DNA from: Bacteroidales bacterium | GTDB taxonomy: Bacteria; Bacteroidota; Bacteroidia; Bacteroidales; M50B96 | Length of the DNA: 64,000 bases | Reading direction: 5' to 3' | NCBI GenBank assembly: GCA_021740905.1 | Contig: JAIOYV010000006.1 | Location: forward strand, 1 to 64,000 | Shown: positions 41,984 through 53,127 of the stretch, one piece after another | How the letters are laid out: every line of letters begins with the position of its first letter | How positions within the stretch are numbered: the first letter of the stretch is position 1 | Made by a program: the position numbers and the translations under genes | The notes under the pieces: model-generated | What the model was told of the DNA's origin: nothing | Seen by the model: only the letters and a program-made list of their open reading frames with translations | Database searches by the model: none

Positions 41984-44143
41984 ATGAAGACAAGAATTTT
42001 AACAGCAATTTTATCTTTTGTATTGATTTTTGGAGGAACCCTGAAAGCCGACGAAGGCATGTGGCTTCCTTTTTTGATTGGTCAAAAGAAATATGCAGAA
42101 ATGCAAAAACTTGGATTAAAACTTACCCAAAAGCAGTTATACGACATCAACAACGCTAGTTTGAAAGATGCCATTGTTCGCCTTGACGGAGGTAATTGCA
42201 CCGGAGAAATGATTTCGTCGGAAGGCTTGTTGCTAACTAATCACCACTGTGGATACGGCGACATCCAAGCCCATTCGACTGTCGATCACGACTATCTCAC
42301 CGATGGTTTCTGGGCCATGAGCCGCGACGAAGAACTTGTGAACGAGAGCAAGACCGCCTCCTTCCTGATCCGCATTGAGGATGTGACCGAAAAAGTATTG
42401 GCCAATGTAACCGATACCATGAGTGAAGCCGACCGCAACAATGCCATTAATGAGGCAGCCGACAAGGTTGAAAAAGAAGCTATTGGTGATACCCATTTCG
42501 AAGCCAGTGTACGGAGCATGTTTGCCGGAAACGAATATTACCTGTTCGTGTACGAAACATTTTTGGATGTCCGCCTAGTGGGTGCCCCTCCATCATCGAT
42601 TGGAAAATATGGTGGCGACACCGACAACTGGATTTGGCCACGGCATACGGGCGACTTTAGCATGTTCAGGGTATATATGGCCCCTGATGGAACTCCCGCC
42701 AAATATTCGAAAGACAACATACCCTACAAGCCAAAACATTCACTTCCTATTTCTCTGAAGGGTGTACAAGAAAACGACTATGCGATGATTTTTGGTTACC
42801 CCGGCAGCACCGACCGCTACCTTACCTCGTATGGCATTGATCTAAAAGTTGACCAGCTAAACCCAGCCACCGTGAAACTTCGCGACATTAAAATGAAGAT
42901 CATGAAAGAGGAAATGGACAAGAGTGATAAAGTCCGGATCCAATATGCAGAGAATTATGCCTATCTTGGTAATTTCTGGAAAAAAGACGCCGAAGAAACC
43001 AAGGCTCTGAAACGACTGAAAGTAGCCGATCAAAAACGCGAAGTCGAAAAACAATTTGCCCAATGGGCTAACGCTACACCTGAGCGAAAAGAAAAATACG
43101 GAAATGTAATCTCTGATTTCGAAAATTATTATAAAACCAAAACCGAAAGCCAATCGCAAAAAGCATTTTGGTATTTGATTGAAAGTGCATTTAACCAGGG
43201 AGCCGATATAATCTCCTTTTCCCGCCAGGGAAGAGGTTTAATGGGGATGTTGAAACAAGATAAAGACCCCGCCCCCGTGGTTGAAAAATTACGTGTTGCA
43301 GCTGCGGAGCATTTTAAAGAATATAATGAAAAAATTGACAAAGGCATTCTCGCAGCAATGTTTAAGGCGTATTCCGAAGATGTCCCCGAAGATCTTCAAC
43401 CTTCAATTTTCAAAGAAGTCCATAAGAAATTCAAAGGCGATTTTTACAAGTATGCAGATTATGTGTTTAATAAATCTGTTTTTTCAAGCGAAGAAAAGTT
43501 GAATAAATTTCTCGACAAGCCTAAATTAAAAACACTGGAAAAAGATCCGGCCATCCTAGCTTTTAATTCTCTTTACGGTGTATTTATGGACATGAATATG
43601 AAAGAAGCTGCTTCCAATACAAAATTCGACACAGCAAAACGCTTATTTATCGCCGGCCTGCGCGAAATGAACCCAAATAAAGATTACTATCCTGATGCAA
43701 ACTCAACCATGAGGGTCACTTATGGATCGGTGAAGGATTATGTCCCACGCGATGCTGTCGAATACGACTTTATTACTTACCTCGATGGTGTGATGGAAAA
43801 AGAAGACCCGACCAATGAGGAATTTATCGTAGCCCCAAAACTGAAAGAACTATACAAAGCAAAAGATTACGGACAGTACGGCATGGGAGACAAAATGCCG
43901 GTTTGCTTTATTGCCAACCTCGACATTACAGGTGGTAACTCAGGAAGCCCTGTTATCAATGGCAATGGCGAATTGATCGGGACAGCCTTCGATGGCAACT
44001 CCGAAGCCATGAGCAGCGACATTCAGTTTGATAAAAAATTACAAAGAACTATAGTCTGCGATATTCGTTATGTCCTTTTTGTGGTTGATAAATATGCAGG
44101 TGCCACAAACCTGATCAAGGAAATGAAGATCGTGAAGGACTAA
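41984..44143 (+). CDS. S46 family dipeptidyl-peptidase (DPP7-like)
   Basis: 719 residues, normal for S46. Signal peptide to about residue 22. The chymotrypsin-like triad is visible: H88 in LLTNHHCGYGD, an Asp in GGDTDNWIWPRHTGDFS (near 227) and S655 in GGNSGSPVINGNG. The S1-pocket position after FD (GTAFDGNSEAMSSDI, about residue 671) is glycine, as in DPP7 (prefers hydrophobic P1), rather than the arginine of DPP11 (acidic P1). It removes dipeptides from N-termini in the periplasm, a step in amino-acid feeding. Monocistronic, with a strong terminator downstream. Confidence 0.9.
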   Translation: MKTRILTAILSFVLIFGGTLKADEGMWLPFLIGQKKYAEMQKLGLKLTQKQLYDINNASLKDAIVRLDGGNCTGEMISSEGLLLTNHHCGYGDIQAHSTVDHDYLTDGFWAMSRDEELVNESKTASFLIRIEDVTEKVLANVTDTMSEADRNNAINEAADKVEKEAIGDTHFEASVRSMFAGNEYYLFVYETFLDVRLVGAPPSSIGKYGGDTDNWIWPRHTGDFSMFRVYMAPDGTPAKYSKDNIPYKPKHSLPISLKGVQENDYAMIFGYPGSTDRYLTSYGIDLKVDQLNPATVKLRDIKMKIMKEEMDKSDKVRIQYAENYAYLGNFWKKDAEETKALKRLKVADQKREVEKQFAQWANATPERKEKYGNVISDFENYYKTKTESQSQKAFWYLIESAFNQGADIISFSRQGRGLMGMLKQDKDPAPVVEKLRVAAAEHFKEYNEKIDKGILAAMFKAYSEDVPEDLQPSIFKEVHKKFKGDFYKYADYVFNKSVFSSEEKLNKFLDKPKLKTLEKDPAILAFNSLYGVFMDMNMKEAASNTKFDTAKRLFIAGLREMNPNKDYYPDANSTMRVTYGSVKDYVPRDAVEYDFITYLDGVMEKEDPTNEEFIVAPKLKELYKAKDYGQYGMGDKMPVCFIANLDITGGNSGSPVINGNGELIGTAFDGNSEAMSSDIQFDKKLQRTIVCDIRYVLFVVDKYAGATNLIKEMKIVKD

Positions 44144-44182
44144 TTGATTGATTATTGTCGATTGATTAATAATAAATAAAAA

Positions 44183-44215
44183 AATCCGGTTCTACCATAG
44201 GACCGGATTCTTTTT
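44183..44215 (+). terminator. intrinsic terminator after S46 peptidase
   Basis: AATCCGGTTC / GGACCGGATT stem (10 bp, one G.U) with a 7-nt loop followed by CTTTTT. A-run on the other side may also serve minus-strand transcription. Confidence 0.8.
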
Positions 44216-44294
44216 ATGTTCTCATTTATCTATTTGAGATTGCTTACATTGGCGCGATTGATATTTTTAATAGTCCTTTTTCCAGTTTTTTTGT

Positions 44295-45143
44295 TTATAC
44301 TTTTTCCTTATTGGCCTGTTTATGCTGAACTATGTACTCCTCAATCATCCTGTCGAAAGCCTGCATAATCCGCTTCAACAGGATACTCTCGAAAGAAAAC
44401 GTATAATCGTTGACTGCAACAACAGGCAATACCTTCGGTGAGGTACCTGAAATGAAAATACCATCGAACTGGTCTATTTCATCAAGCCCTACTTTTCTCG
44501 CTACGATTTTCATTTTCAATTCGGCGCAAATTTTAAGGATATAGGCACGGGTTATCCCAGGCAATACATCCGATACGGGTGGTGTAATTATTTCATTTTG
44601 GCAGATAAAGAATACATTCGATCGGCTGCCCTCGGTGATATTATTTTCGTGGTCGACCAGCAAAACCTCGTACACACCCTCTTCTGCAATTAGTTGATTG
44701 CAGCGGTCGCGCAGGCTTTTATTCACCAGTTTCACATTGGGGTTTTTGCGTTCGGCTCTTAATGTGATTGTACGCACACCCGAATTATACTCGGATGGCA
44801 AAGGATATTTGTGAGCCACGAAATAAGCAATCAGGTTTTGTTTCCCATTGTTGTCTTCTTGGGAGAAAAGCATTTTTAAATTACCTTCCAGGATATTATT
44901 CCGTTCAATGAGCTGAATAAGCTTTCGATAAATTTCAAGATTGGAATATTGCAAAGGCAGACCCGACAATGCCGAAGAGTTCCGAAGCCTTTCGTAATGA
45001 TCGTCCCAGAACAGGGGAATCCCTCTTATTACCCGCATCACATCGTATAAAATCCTTTCACCTTTCAACCAATCATCCGTAAAATGGACATCCTCCAAAA
45101 TTTCATCGTTCAACAAAAAATATTTCGATATACACTCGCCCAT
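44295..45143 (-). CDS. class IV aminotransferase (PabC/BCAT-like)
   Basis: 282 residues, PLP fold-type IV. Motifs: FWDDHYERLRNSSALSGLPL in the N-terminal domain, the PLP lysine in KLVNKSLRDRCNQL (about 155), EGSRSNVFFICQNEIITPP and VLPGITRAYIL. The family includes aminodeoxychorismate lyase (PabC), branched-chain aminotransferase and D-amino-acid aminotransferase; sequence reading cannot decide. The length and the loosely conserved BCAT arginines favour PabC or a D-amino-acid-type enzyme. It lies 9 bp after the flavin reductase gene on the same strand. Confidence 0.8.
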   Translation of the reverse strand: MGECISKYFLLNDEILEDVHFTDDWLKGERILYDVMRVIRGIPLFWDDHYERLRNSSALSGLPLQYSNLEIYRKLIQLIERNNILEGNLKMLFSQEDNNGKQNLIAYFVAHKYPLPSEYNSGVRTITLRAERKNPNVKLVNKSLRDRCNQLIAEEGVYEVLLVDHENNITEGSRSNVFFICQNEIITPPVSDVLPGITRAYILKICAELKMKIVARKVGLDEIDQFDGIFISGTSPKVLPVVAVNDYTFSFESILLKRIMQAFDRMIEEYIVQHKQANKEKV

Positions 45144-45152
45144 TTTCTTTAT

Positions 45153-45728
45153 CTAATTTTCTTTTTCAATCTGAAGCGAATATCCAAAACTACCCAGCTC
45201 CTCTCCCATCTTAAAATATTTTCCACCGGCATAGTTGATCAGTTTTGCATTGTCTAGTTCAAGTGAATTCGAATTGGGCTTTATCAGGCTTTCGTCGGCA
45301 TGTATGGCAAGTACTTCGGCCACAAACATGTCGTGCGACCCAAGTGGGATTATCTGGCTTACTTTACACTCGATGCTCACTGGCGATTCCTCAATCAGTG
45401 GGGCCGCAACCAGCGACGACATTATCGGAGTAAGCTTCATCGCCTCGAATTTGTTGTGTTCTTTGCCCGACTTTATGCCACACCAATCGGTTGGGTACAC
45501 CAAGCTTTCGGTAGTTAGATTGATCACAAAGGCCATGTTTTTTTTGATGATTGCATAAGAATGTCGGTTGGGCCGTACCGAGATATAGCACAAAGGCGGC
45601 TTGGAGCAAATCGTGCCGGTCCACGCAATGGTCAATATATTGAATTCGTCGGGTGTTGCCCCACAACTTACAAGCACTGCCGGAAGCGGGTATATCATAG
45701 TTCCCGGATGGATTATTTTTTTTGCCAT
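45153..45728 (-). CDS. flavin reductase family protein (FMN-binding split barrel)
   Basis: 191 residues. The split-barrel FMN-binding pattern is visible: PLPAVLVSCGATPDEFNILTIAWTGTICSKPPLCYISVRPNRHSY (phosphate-binding region of FMN), then FVINLTTESLV and IECKVSQIIPLGSHDMFVAEV. Family members reduce flavin with NAD(P)H for partner monooxygenases or act as flavoredoxins. The position next to the class IV aminotransferase suggests cotranscription; the biochemical link is not evident. Confidence 0.85.
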   Translation of the reverse strand: MAKKIIHPGTMIYPLPAVLVSCGATPDEFNILTIAWTGTICSKPPLCYISVRPNRHSYAIIKKNMAFVINLTTESLVYPTDWCGIKSGKEHNKFEAMKLTPIMSSLVAAPLIEESPVSIECKVSQIIPLGSHDMFVAEVLAIHADESLIKPNSNSLELDNAKLINYAGGKYFKMGEELGSFGYSLQIEKEN

Positions 45729-45798
45729 TAGCTAAGTTTTCATAAAATCAAAAAGCGAAACTAATAAAAAATTGGCTTCACCACAGGGTCAGTAGAAA

Positions 45799-45927
45799 CT
45801 ATGCGTATACAGCAAAATCTACGATCAAGAAATAAAACCTTTCTATTGCTTGATTCAATCCTTTATAAAGGGCTAAGCCTTTTACGCCATACTCGGCCAA
45901 TTGCCAGAGGGCATTGCTGTTTTTCAT
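45799..45927 (-). CDS. possible 42-aa ORF
   Basis: The frame from the ATG at 45927-45925 to the TAG at 45801-45799 reads NSNALWQLAEYGVKGLALYK, then GLNQAIERFYFLIVDFAVYA. Codon use is protein-like (GCC, GGC, GTA), and the peptide is amphipathic. It begins 20 bp from the -33 box of the response-regulator promoter on the other strand. No family is recognised and no ribosome-binding site is seen. It may be chance. Confidence 0.25.
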   Translation of the reverse strand: MKNSNALWQLAEYGVKGLALYKGLNQAIERFYFLIVDFAVYA

Positions 45928-45946
45928 AAGCAAGGTTATTTTGCTA

Positions 45947-45979
45947 TTTTGAAGGTTTCCGAATAAGGCAATATATTTG
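45947..45979 (+). promoter_or_regulatory. canonical -33/-7 promoter of the LytTR regulator
   Basis: TTTTG at 45947-45951 and TATATTTG at 45972-45979 with a 20-bp spacer, the full Bacteroidota promoter. It lies across the TTG at 45977, which therefore cannot be the start codon. Confidence 0.75.
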
Positions 45980-46021
45980 GGATTTCACTTGCTTAAGAAT
46001 ATATTTGAACAAATTCTGGAT

Positions 46022-46774
46022 GTGAGCAACTATAAGGCAATAATTATTGATGACGAAGAAGCAGCCATTGTTTCGATAAAACTGATTATCGAAGATTTCT
46101 GTCAGGATGTGGAGGTTGCAGGGTCTGCGCAATCAGCCAGTCAGGGGATTCAACTTATCAACGATAAGCAACCAGACATTGTGTTCCTTGACATAGAAAT
46201 GCCCAAAATGAACGGTTTCGAAATGTTGGAAATCCTTCCTGAAAGAAATTTTGAACTGATCTTTATCACAGCTTATAACCAATATGCACTGGAGGCTTTT
46301 AAAGTAAATGCCATCGACTATCTGTTGAAACCTATCAGCATTCCCGAATTGATAAATGCAGTGAAGAGGGTGAGAGCCAGGCGCAGTGTTGCAAATTATA
46401 CTGTACCTGATTATTCGAATTTATTCAACAGCCTGGCTGTAATCAGCCATAAAAAGGTAGCTATTAACAGCATGGACGGGGTCGAATACATCGATCCGGA
46501 ACAGATCATTTATTTAGAGGCCGAGGGTGCTTACACACACATTATTACTACCGAAACCAAATTCACTACCCCAAAGAACTTAAAAGATTTTATGGACATC
46601 CCGGCCTTGACTGGCTTTTTTAGGATACACAATTCATACATTGTCAACTTGTTGCACATTAAAAAATACAACCGAAAAGAGGCTTTTGTGGTGATGAGCA
46701 ACACCCACCACGTTACTGTTTCGCGCCGAAACAAGGATGATTTTCTTAAAGCAATGGATGATTTGACAAAATAG
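46022..46774 (+). CDS. LytTR family response regulator
   Basis: 250 residues from the GTG at 46022. The open frame extends to a TTG at 45977, but that overlaps the -7 box, and the receiver begins naturally with SNYKAIIIDDEEAA. The receiver domain (about 1-120) has the acidic pair DDEE, the phospho-acceptor Asp in IVFLDIEMPKMNG, the switch Thr in FITAYNQYALEAF and Lys in YLLKPIS. The C-terminal LytTR DNA-binding domain (about 150-250) shows IIYLEAEGAYTHI and RIHNSYIVNLLHI. No LytS-type sensor kinase is adjacent, so it is an orphan here. It controls transcription by binding direct-repeat sites. Confidence 0.9.
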   Translation: MSNYKAIIIDDEEAAIVSIKLIIEDFCQDVEVAGSAQSASQGIQLINDKQPDIVFLDIEMPKMNGFEMLEILPERNFELIFITAYNQYALEAFKVNAIDYLLKPISIPELINAVKRVRARRSVANYTVPDYSNLFNSLAVISHKKVAINSMDGVEYIDPEQIIYLEAEGAYTHIITTETKFTTPKNLKDFMDIPALTGFFRIHNSYIVNLLHIKKYNRKEAFVVMSNTHHVTVSRRNKDDFLKAMDDLTK

Positions 46775-47142
46775 TAGATTGATAGAAAACGATAGAGATT
46801 TGGAGTCCACCTTCGTTAAAGCTTGGGACGATAAATAATGGAGAATTCCATTTCTACCACCTATGAGAATTTTAATACCACTTACCATAGAATTGCTACC
46901 AGATGCAAAATGATAGGAATATTTATAATCAATTTGGTTTAATTTGACCCGTCCATATTACGGACACAGGAAATTTAGGTCTTTGAAATTTTGGGACAGA
47001 AAACCATATTTAGCATTTCCAAGCTATGTTTGCCCCCACATCCACGATGATTTTAATGTTCCAATTAATGCAAACCTAAATTTCCTTTCTTCTTTATTAT
47101 ACCTTTCCATTTTGTTCCATTCTTTGGTTTCTCAAACAAAAA
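46775..47142. other. gene-free region with REP-like and inverted repeats
   Basis: No gene seen. It contains REP-like copy B at 46805-46824 (17 of 20 bases shared with 18057-18076) and a perfect 13-bp inverted repeat AGGAAATTTAGGT / ACCTAAATTTCCT at 46968-46980 and 47074-47086, about 93 bp apart. Confidence 0.45.
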
Positions 47143-47163
47143 AGGCCCGGAAAATCCGGGCCT
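47143..47163 (-). terminator. intrinsic terminator of gltA
   Basis: 9-bp perfect GC-rich stem (AGGCCCGGA / TCCGGGCCT, 3-nt loop). On the minus strand it is followed by a T6 run, 22 bp after the gltA stop. Confidence 0.85.
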
Positions 47164-47185
47164 GAAACAATGAAAAGAGAATTAA

Positions 47186-48502
47186 TTATTTAGCTGTTGC
47201 TTTTTTTACCATTTCTTCGAGCATGTCGGTGGTAAGCGATTTTGGCCTTTCCAAAGGATAGCCCAGGGCGCGGTCCCAAATAATGTTGGCACAAATCCCA
47301 ATGGAACGTCCAATGCCAAACAACACAGTATAGAAATCGTATTCGGTTACACCAAAGTGCCATTGGATAATACCTGATTGTGCATCGACGTTGGGCCATG
47401 GGTTTTTGGCTTTGCCCTGCTCCCTTAAAATGTCGGGAACAACTTTGTACAACAAATCGACATATTTGAACAAAGGGTCATCTTTTAAATATTTTAGGCT
47501 GAACTCCCTCTGCACGGTATACCGAGGATCTGTTTTCCGCAACACAGCATGGCCATACCCAGGGATCACCTGCCCCGAATTCAGGGTTTGCCATACATAT
47601 TGCTTCATCTCGTCTTCGGTAGGTATATCGCCACCCATTTTATCCATAAGATCTTGCAGCCAGCGTAATACCTCCTGGTTGGCCAAGCCATGCAACGGGC
47701 CTGCCAAGCCATTTATCATAGCCGAAATTGAATAGTACACATCCGACAGCGAACTAGCCACAAGGTGTCCGGTATGTGCGCTTACGTTGCCACTTTCGTG
47801 GTCGGCATGGATAATGAAATGCAAACGCGAAACATCGTCGTAAGGCTTTGTTTTACCCATCATGTGGGCAAAGTTGGCACCATAATCAAGATCGGGGTTC
47901 GATTGGATACGCTTTTGTCCTTCGCGATAAAGCTTATGGTAAATGTAGGAAGCTATTTCGGGCAGTTTTGCCAACAGGTTAAGAGTATCCTCGTAGGTCG
48001 AATCCCAATAGTCGCTTTTGGCAATTCCAGCCTGGTATTTTTTGTTAAAGAAAGATTCCCTTTCAAGGGTCATGATGGCAGATGAAAAAATGACCATAGG
48101 ATGGCTGCAACAAGGAAATGCATCTATCACTTCGTAGACATATCGTGGCAATATCCTACGTTTTCTGAATTCATCGATTACTTCCCCTACTTCTTCATCG
48201 TTTGGTATATCGCCGGTAAGGAGCAAATAAAACAGGCCTTCTACATAAGGCATTTCGGCCCCTTTGGGTTTTGGCAACTTTTCAAAAACCTCGGGCAAGG
48301 TGTATCCCCTATATCGGATCCCTTCGTTGGGATCGAGGTACGAAATGTCGGTCACAAGGCTTTTAATCCCTCTCATTCCACCCAATACCTGGGATACGGT
48401 TACTTTATCAATAACAACATCGCCAAATTCGTGCATTAACCGCTCGGTCCGGGGGCGCCATTCTTCAATCTTTTTTCTAAGCTTTTCTTTTAATAAGTCC
48501 AT
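47186..48502 (-). CDS. gltA: citrate synthase, eukaryote-like type
   Basis: 438 residues. It condenses oxaloacetate and acetyl-CoA to citrate in the TCA cycle. Active-site segments: the first His in NGLAGPLHGLANQEVL, the second His in QVIPGYGHAVLRKTDPRY, the Asp near AQSGIIQWHFGVTEYDFYTVLFG, and arginines in RSIGICANIIWDRAL. The N-terminus (LKEKLRKKIEEWRPR) and the wording of these motifs match the mitochondrial-type citrate synthase found in Bacteroidota rather than the hexameric NADH-regulated proteobacterial form. It is encoded downstream of eno on the same strand but separated by a terminator. Confidence 0.95.
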   Translation of the reverse strand: MDLLKEKLRKKIEEWRPRTERLMHEFGDVVIDKVTVSQVLGGMRGIKSLVTDISYLDPNEGIRYRGYTLPEVFEKLPKPKGAEMPYVEGLFYLLLTGDIPNDEEVGEVIDEFRKRRILPRYVYEVIDAFPCCSHPMVIFSSAIMTLERESFFNKKYQAGIAKSDYWDSTYEDTLNLLAKLPEIASYIYHKLYREGQKRIQSNPDLDYGANFAHMMGKTKPYDDVSRLHFIIHADHESGNVSAHTGHLVASSLSDVYYSISAMINGLAGPLHGLANQEVLRWLQDLMDKMGGDIPTEDEMKQYVWQTLNSGQVIPGYGHAVLRKTDPRYTVQREFSLKYLKDDPLFKYVDLLYKVVPDILREQGKAKNPWPNVDAQSGIIQWHFGVTEYDFYTVLFGIGRSIGICANIIWDRALGYPLERPKSLTTDMLEEMVKKATAK

Positions 48503-48682
48503 TTCTTTTACAGTGTTTTTAGTCCCTTTACTCGGATTTTTGAAAAGCCTAAATTTAGATAAAATACATTAATAATGCAATATATATAAATGTATATATG
48601 TGCATAAAAAAAATGGCGTGCTGAGTAATTGAAAAATGGAGTCTTGGGGCAATCGGGTTCACCCATGCTGGTTTTGAATAGT

Positions 48683-48749
48683 AAAAAAAAAATGGAGCGA
48701 TGGTGTATCTGGCCTATTATAAAAAGCCAATCACTACACCATTGCTCCA
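48683..48749 (-). terminator. intrinsic terminator of eno with long nested stem
   Basis: Arms TGGAGCAATGGTGTA / TACACCATCGCTCCA (15 bp, one G.U in the minus-strand RNA; 48735-48749 and 48693-48707) enclose a smaller GGC...GCC hairpin. A run of about nine T follows on the minus strand. It lies 46 bp after the eno stop. Confidence 0.85.
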
Positions 48750-48794
48750 ACATCTTTCCACAAAAGCCTTTGTTTAGGTGGCCTCCATGTATTT

Positions 48795-50087
<1,293 letters not shown>

Positions 50088-50347
50088 TTATTTAAGTAAT
50101 TTATACTATTCGTTTACCTTTTACTTATGTGCCATTTATTTTGATTAGAATGACAAATACATTTTTTATGATGATTTATTTTTCTGTTTTCCATTAGAAA
50201 AAGATTCAAAATAATTCCCGTCAATCTAATTCTTCAATCTCTTGCCATTAATCTAATTCAGTCTTTCTTCATACACCATAAACACGAAACGAGGGATAAA
50301 GATTACTCCCCATCCCCCGTATTCAAACCCACCACTTATTTATTCTT

Positions 50348-50986
50348 TTACTCTTTGGTATTTTCTTCAGTAGTTTTTTCAACTTCGGCTTTTGGTTCGT
50401 CAGCCATTGGTTCTTCGGCTTTCACTTCTTCTATCACCGCTTCTTCTTTGGCTGGTGCAACTTCAGCATTAGCCTCAACTTTCTTCGCTTCTGCTTTTTC
50501 CTTTTTGGCAGGCGCTGCTGTTTTGGCTGCTGCTACTGGAGCATCTGCTTCTGCCTTTGCTTTGCCACGACGCGAACGACGTGTAGTTGATTTAGCCTTT
50601 GTTTCTTGTTTTGTACCGAGCAAGTTTTCGTTATAATCTACCAGTTCGATTAGGCACATTTCGGCACTGTCGCCCAAACGGCTTCCTGTTTTGATAATGC
50701 GTGTATAACCTCCCGGCCTGTTCATCACTTTCGATGAAATTTCGCGGAACAATTCTGAAACTGCATATTTATCTTTGAGGTAACTGAATACAACCCTTCT
50801 TGAATTGGTGGTATCCTCCTTTGATTTTGTAATTAAAGGTTCAACATAGATACGCAACGCTTTGGCTTTAGCAACAGTTGTCTCAATTCTTTTGTGAAGA
50901 ATCAACGAGTTGGCCATATTTGATAGCATTGCTTTTCTGTGAGCACTTTTTCTACCTAAATGATTGAATTTCTTTCTGTGTCTCAT
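50348..50986 (-). CDS. rplQ: 50S ribosomal protein L17 with long C-terminal extension
   Basis: 212 residues; the L17 core ([23 protein letters not shown] ... [26 protein letters not shown]) takes up about the first 120. A tail of about 85 residues follows, rich in Ala, Lys and Glu ([18 protein letters not shown] ... [14 protein letters not shown]), basic at first and then strongly acidic. L17 lies near the exit tunnel of the large subunit. Last gene of the S10-spc-alpha operon. Confidence 0.95.
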   Translation of the reverse strand: MRHRKKFNHLGRKSAHRKAMLSNMANSLILHKRIETTVAKAKALRIYVEPLITKSKEDTTNSRRVVFSYLKDKYAVSELFREISSKVMNRPGGYTRIIKTGSRLGDSAEMCLIELVDYNENLLGTKQETKAKSTTRRSRRGKAKAEADAPVAAAKTAAPAKKEKAEAKKVEANAEVAPAKEEAVIEEVKAEEPMADEPKAEVEKTTEENTKE

Positions 50987-51050
50987 CTCTCAACCTTACT
51001 TTTTGATTTTAGGATTATCCACTTCGCAGTGCCCCTAAAATCGAATTTAT

Positions 51051-52043
51051 CTATTCTTTTTCTAATTTATATTTCGAAATATCCATCCCAAACGACAATT
51101 GCATTGCATCCAATAGCTCGTCCAATTCGGTGAGTGATTTCTTACCAAAGTTCCTGAACTTCAACAAATCGTTTTTGTTGAATGTGACCAGGTCGCCCAA
51201 TGTTTCCACATCGGCTGCTTTTAGGCAATTCAATGCACGTACCGACAAGTCCATATCTACAAGTTTGGTTTTCAGCATCTGGCGCATGTGGAGTATTTCC
51301 TCGTCGAATTCTTCGTTTTCGAATTTCTCGGTCGGGTCGAGGGTAATCTTCTCGTCGGAGAAAAGCAACAGGTGTTGGATCAAAATCCGGGCTGCTTCTT
51401 TTAAAGCCTCTTTTGGAAAAATAGACCCATCAGTTTCAATTTCGAGGAGCAGTTTTTCGTAGTCGGTTTTTTGTTCAACCCTGAAATCTTCGATGTGGAA
51501 CTTTACATTTTTGATAGGTGTAAAGATGGAATCGATTGGAATAACACCGAACTCTGCATCAATTGGCTTGTTTTCTTCCGATGTAACATAACCACGTCCT
51601 TTGTTTATTGAAAGACTAATTTGGAGTTTCACATCGGGTTCCATCCTGCAAATAACAAGGTTGGTATTCAACACCTCGAAGCCGGTAAGGAACCTATTAA
51701 TATCACCAGCGGTAAATGTTTCTTGTCCGGTAATAGTAATATTCACTTTTTCTTCATCAAAGTCTTCGCTCTTTCTTTTGAAGCGAACTTGTTTCATATT
51801 GAGCACAATTTCTGTGATATCTTCGTTTACCCCGGTTATGGTAGTAAATTCATGCTCAACGCTTTCAATTTTAAGAGTGGTTATTGCGTAACCTTCCAAA
51901 GATGACAATAAAATCCTTCGCAAGGCATTTCCAATGGTAATTCCATAACCTGGCTCAAGTGGACGAAACTCGAATTTTCCGTGATGCTCGTCCGATTCTA
52001 TCATTATAACTTTCTCAGGCTTCTGAAATGCTAATATTGCCAT
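51051..52043 (-). CDS. rpoA: RNA polymerase subunit alpha
   Basis: 330 residues. The N-terminal dimerisation domain (about 1-230: [31 protein letters not shown]) assembles beta and beta-prime. The C-terminal domain with helix-hairpin-helix ([41 protein letters not shown]) contacts UP elements and activators. Usual place between rpsD and rplQ. Confidence 0.97.
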   Translation of the reverse strand: MAILAFQKPEKVIMIESDEHHGKFEFRPLEPGYGITIGNALRRILLSSLEGYAITTLKIESVEHEFTTITGVNEDITEIVLNMKQVRFKRKSEDFDEEKVNITITGQETFTAGDINRFLTGFEVLNTNLVICRMEPDVKLQISLSINKGRGYVTSEENKPIDAEFGVIPIDSIFTPIKNVKFHIEDFRVEQKTDYEKLLLEIETDGSIFPKEALKEAARILIQHLLLFSDEKITLDPTEKFENEEFDEEILHMRQMLKTKLVDMDLSVRALNCLKAADVETLGDLVTFNKNDLLKFRNFGKKSLTELDELLDAMQLSFGMDISKYKLEKE

Positions 52044-52061
52044 AGCGTTTATTTATAAGTT

Positions 52062-52670
52062 TTATTTTGAATACAATTCAACAATCAATTGTTCTTTAAT
52101 ATTTTCAGGAATTTCCTCCCTCTCAGGCTTGTTCATAAATTTTCCGGTTAGGCTTACGTTGTCCCATTCCAACCATGAATATAACCTGTGACGACCCGAT
52201 GCCATAGATTCGGTGATCACTTCAAGCGATTTTGATTTCTCGCGCACGGAAATCAGTTCCCCAGGTTTTACAATGTATGAAGGTATGTTCATTACCCTTC
52301 CGTCGATAGTAATGTGGCGGTGGCCTACCAATTGGCGAGCAGCCGATCGTGTAGGGGCAATGCCCAAACGGAATACTACGTTGTCGAGTCTCGATTCGAG
52401 CAGCTGCAACAATTCGACACCGGTTACCCCTTTACTGCGTTGGGCGCGCTTAAACATATTACGGAATTGCTTTTCCAACACACCGTAGGTATATTTGGCT
52501 TTTTGCTTTTCTTTTAGCTGAACACCATATTCCGACATCTTTTTACGGCGCTTGTTATTGCCGTGCATTCCCGGGGGATAGTTTTTCTTTTCAAAAACCC
52601 TATCGGGGCCGAAAATAGGTTCTCCAAATTTTCTTGCAATCTTACTTTTTGGTCCAATATATCTTGCCAT
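52062..52670 (-). CDS. rpsD: 30S ribosomal protein S4
   Basis: 202 residues. Primary 16S rRNA-binding protein with the S4 RNA-binding domain ([33 protein letters not shown]). The N-terminus lacks the zinc-binding cysteines, so it is the C-minus form. It often acts as a translational regulator of the alpha operon in other bacteria; no such site was recognised here. Confidence 0.97.
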   Translation of the reverse strand: MARYIGPKSKIARKFGEPIFGPDRVFEKKNYPPGMHGNNKRRKKMSEYGVQLKEKQKAKYTYGVLEKQFRNMFKRAQRSKGVTGVELLQLLESRLDNVVFRLGIAPTRSAARQLVGHRHITIDGRVMNIPSYIVKPGELISVREKSKSLEVITESMASGRHRLYSWLEWDNVSLTGKFMNKPEREEIPENIKEQLIVELYSK

Positions 52671-52718
52671 TCTCTTATTATTTTTCTTCTACAAGAACTA
52701 CTTCAACTACACTAAGGA

Positions 52719-53111
52719 TTATACTCTTCTACGTTTTGGCGGACGACAACCATTGTGTGGCAATGGGGTCACATCCATAATTTCTGTTACCTCGATACCT
52801 GAATTATGGATGGTACGGATGGCTGATTCACGTCCGGCTCCAGGGCCTTTCACAAATACTTTTACCTTTCGTAAGCCAAGGTCGTGGGCTACTTTGGCGC
52901 AATCGGAGGCTGCTGTTTGGGCAGCATAAGGAGTGTTCTTTTTCGAACCTCTAAAGCCCATTTTTCCTGCCGATGACCACGAAATTACCTGCCCACTGTT
53001 GTTGGTCAAGGTCACAATAATATTATTAAAAGAAGCCTGTATATGCGCCTGTCCTGTGGGTTCAATAATTACGACTCTCTTTTTTGCTGATGCTATCTTC
53101 TTCTTTGCCAT
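52719..53111 (-). CDS. rpsK: 30S ribosomal protein S11
   Basis: 130 residues. Platform protein of the small subunit; [20 protein letters not shown] and the C-terminal ITDV-type segment [21 protein letters not shown] are diagnostic. Confidence 0.97.
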   Translation of the reverse strand: MAKKKIASAKKRVVIIEPTGQAHIQASFNNIIVTLTNNSGQVISWSSAGKMGFRGSKKNTPYAAQTAASDCAKVAHDLGLRKVKVFVKGPGAGRESAIRTIHNSGIEVTEIMDVTPLPHNGCRPPKRRRV

Positions 53112-53127
53112 GTCAAACTATATTATT

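Noticed and set aside
45977-46021. TTG start giving a 15-residue longer LytTR regulator
   Set aside because: The TTG lies inside the TATATTTG -7 box and the added residues do not match receiver domains.
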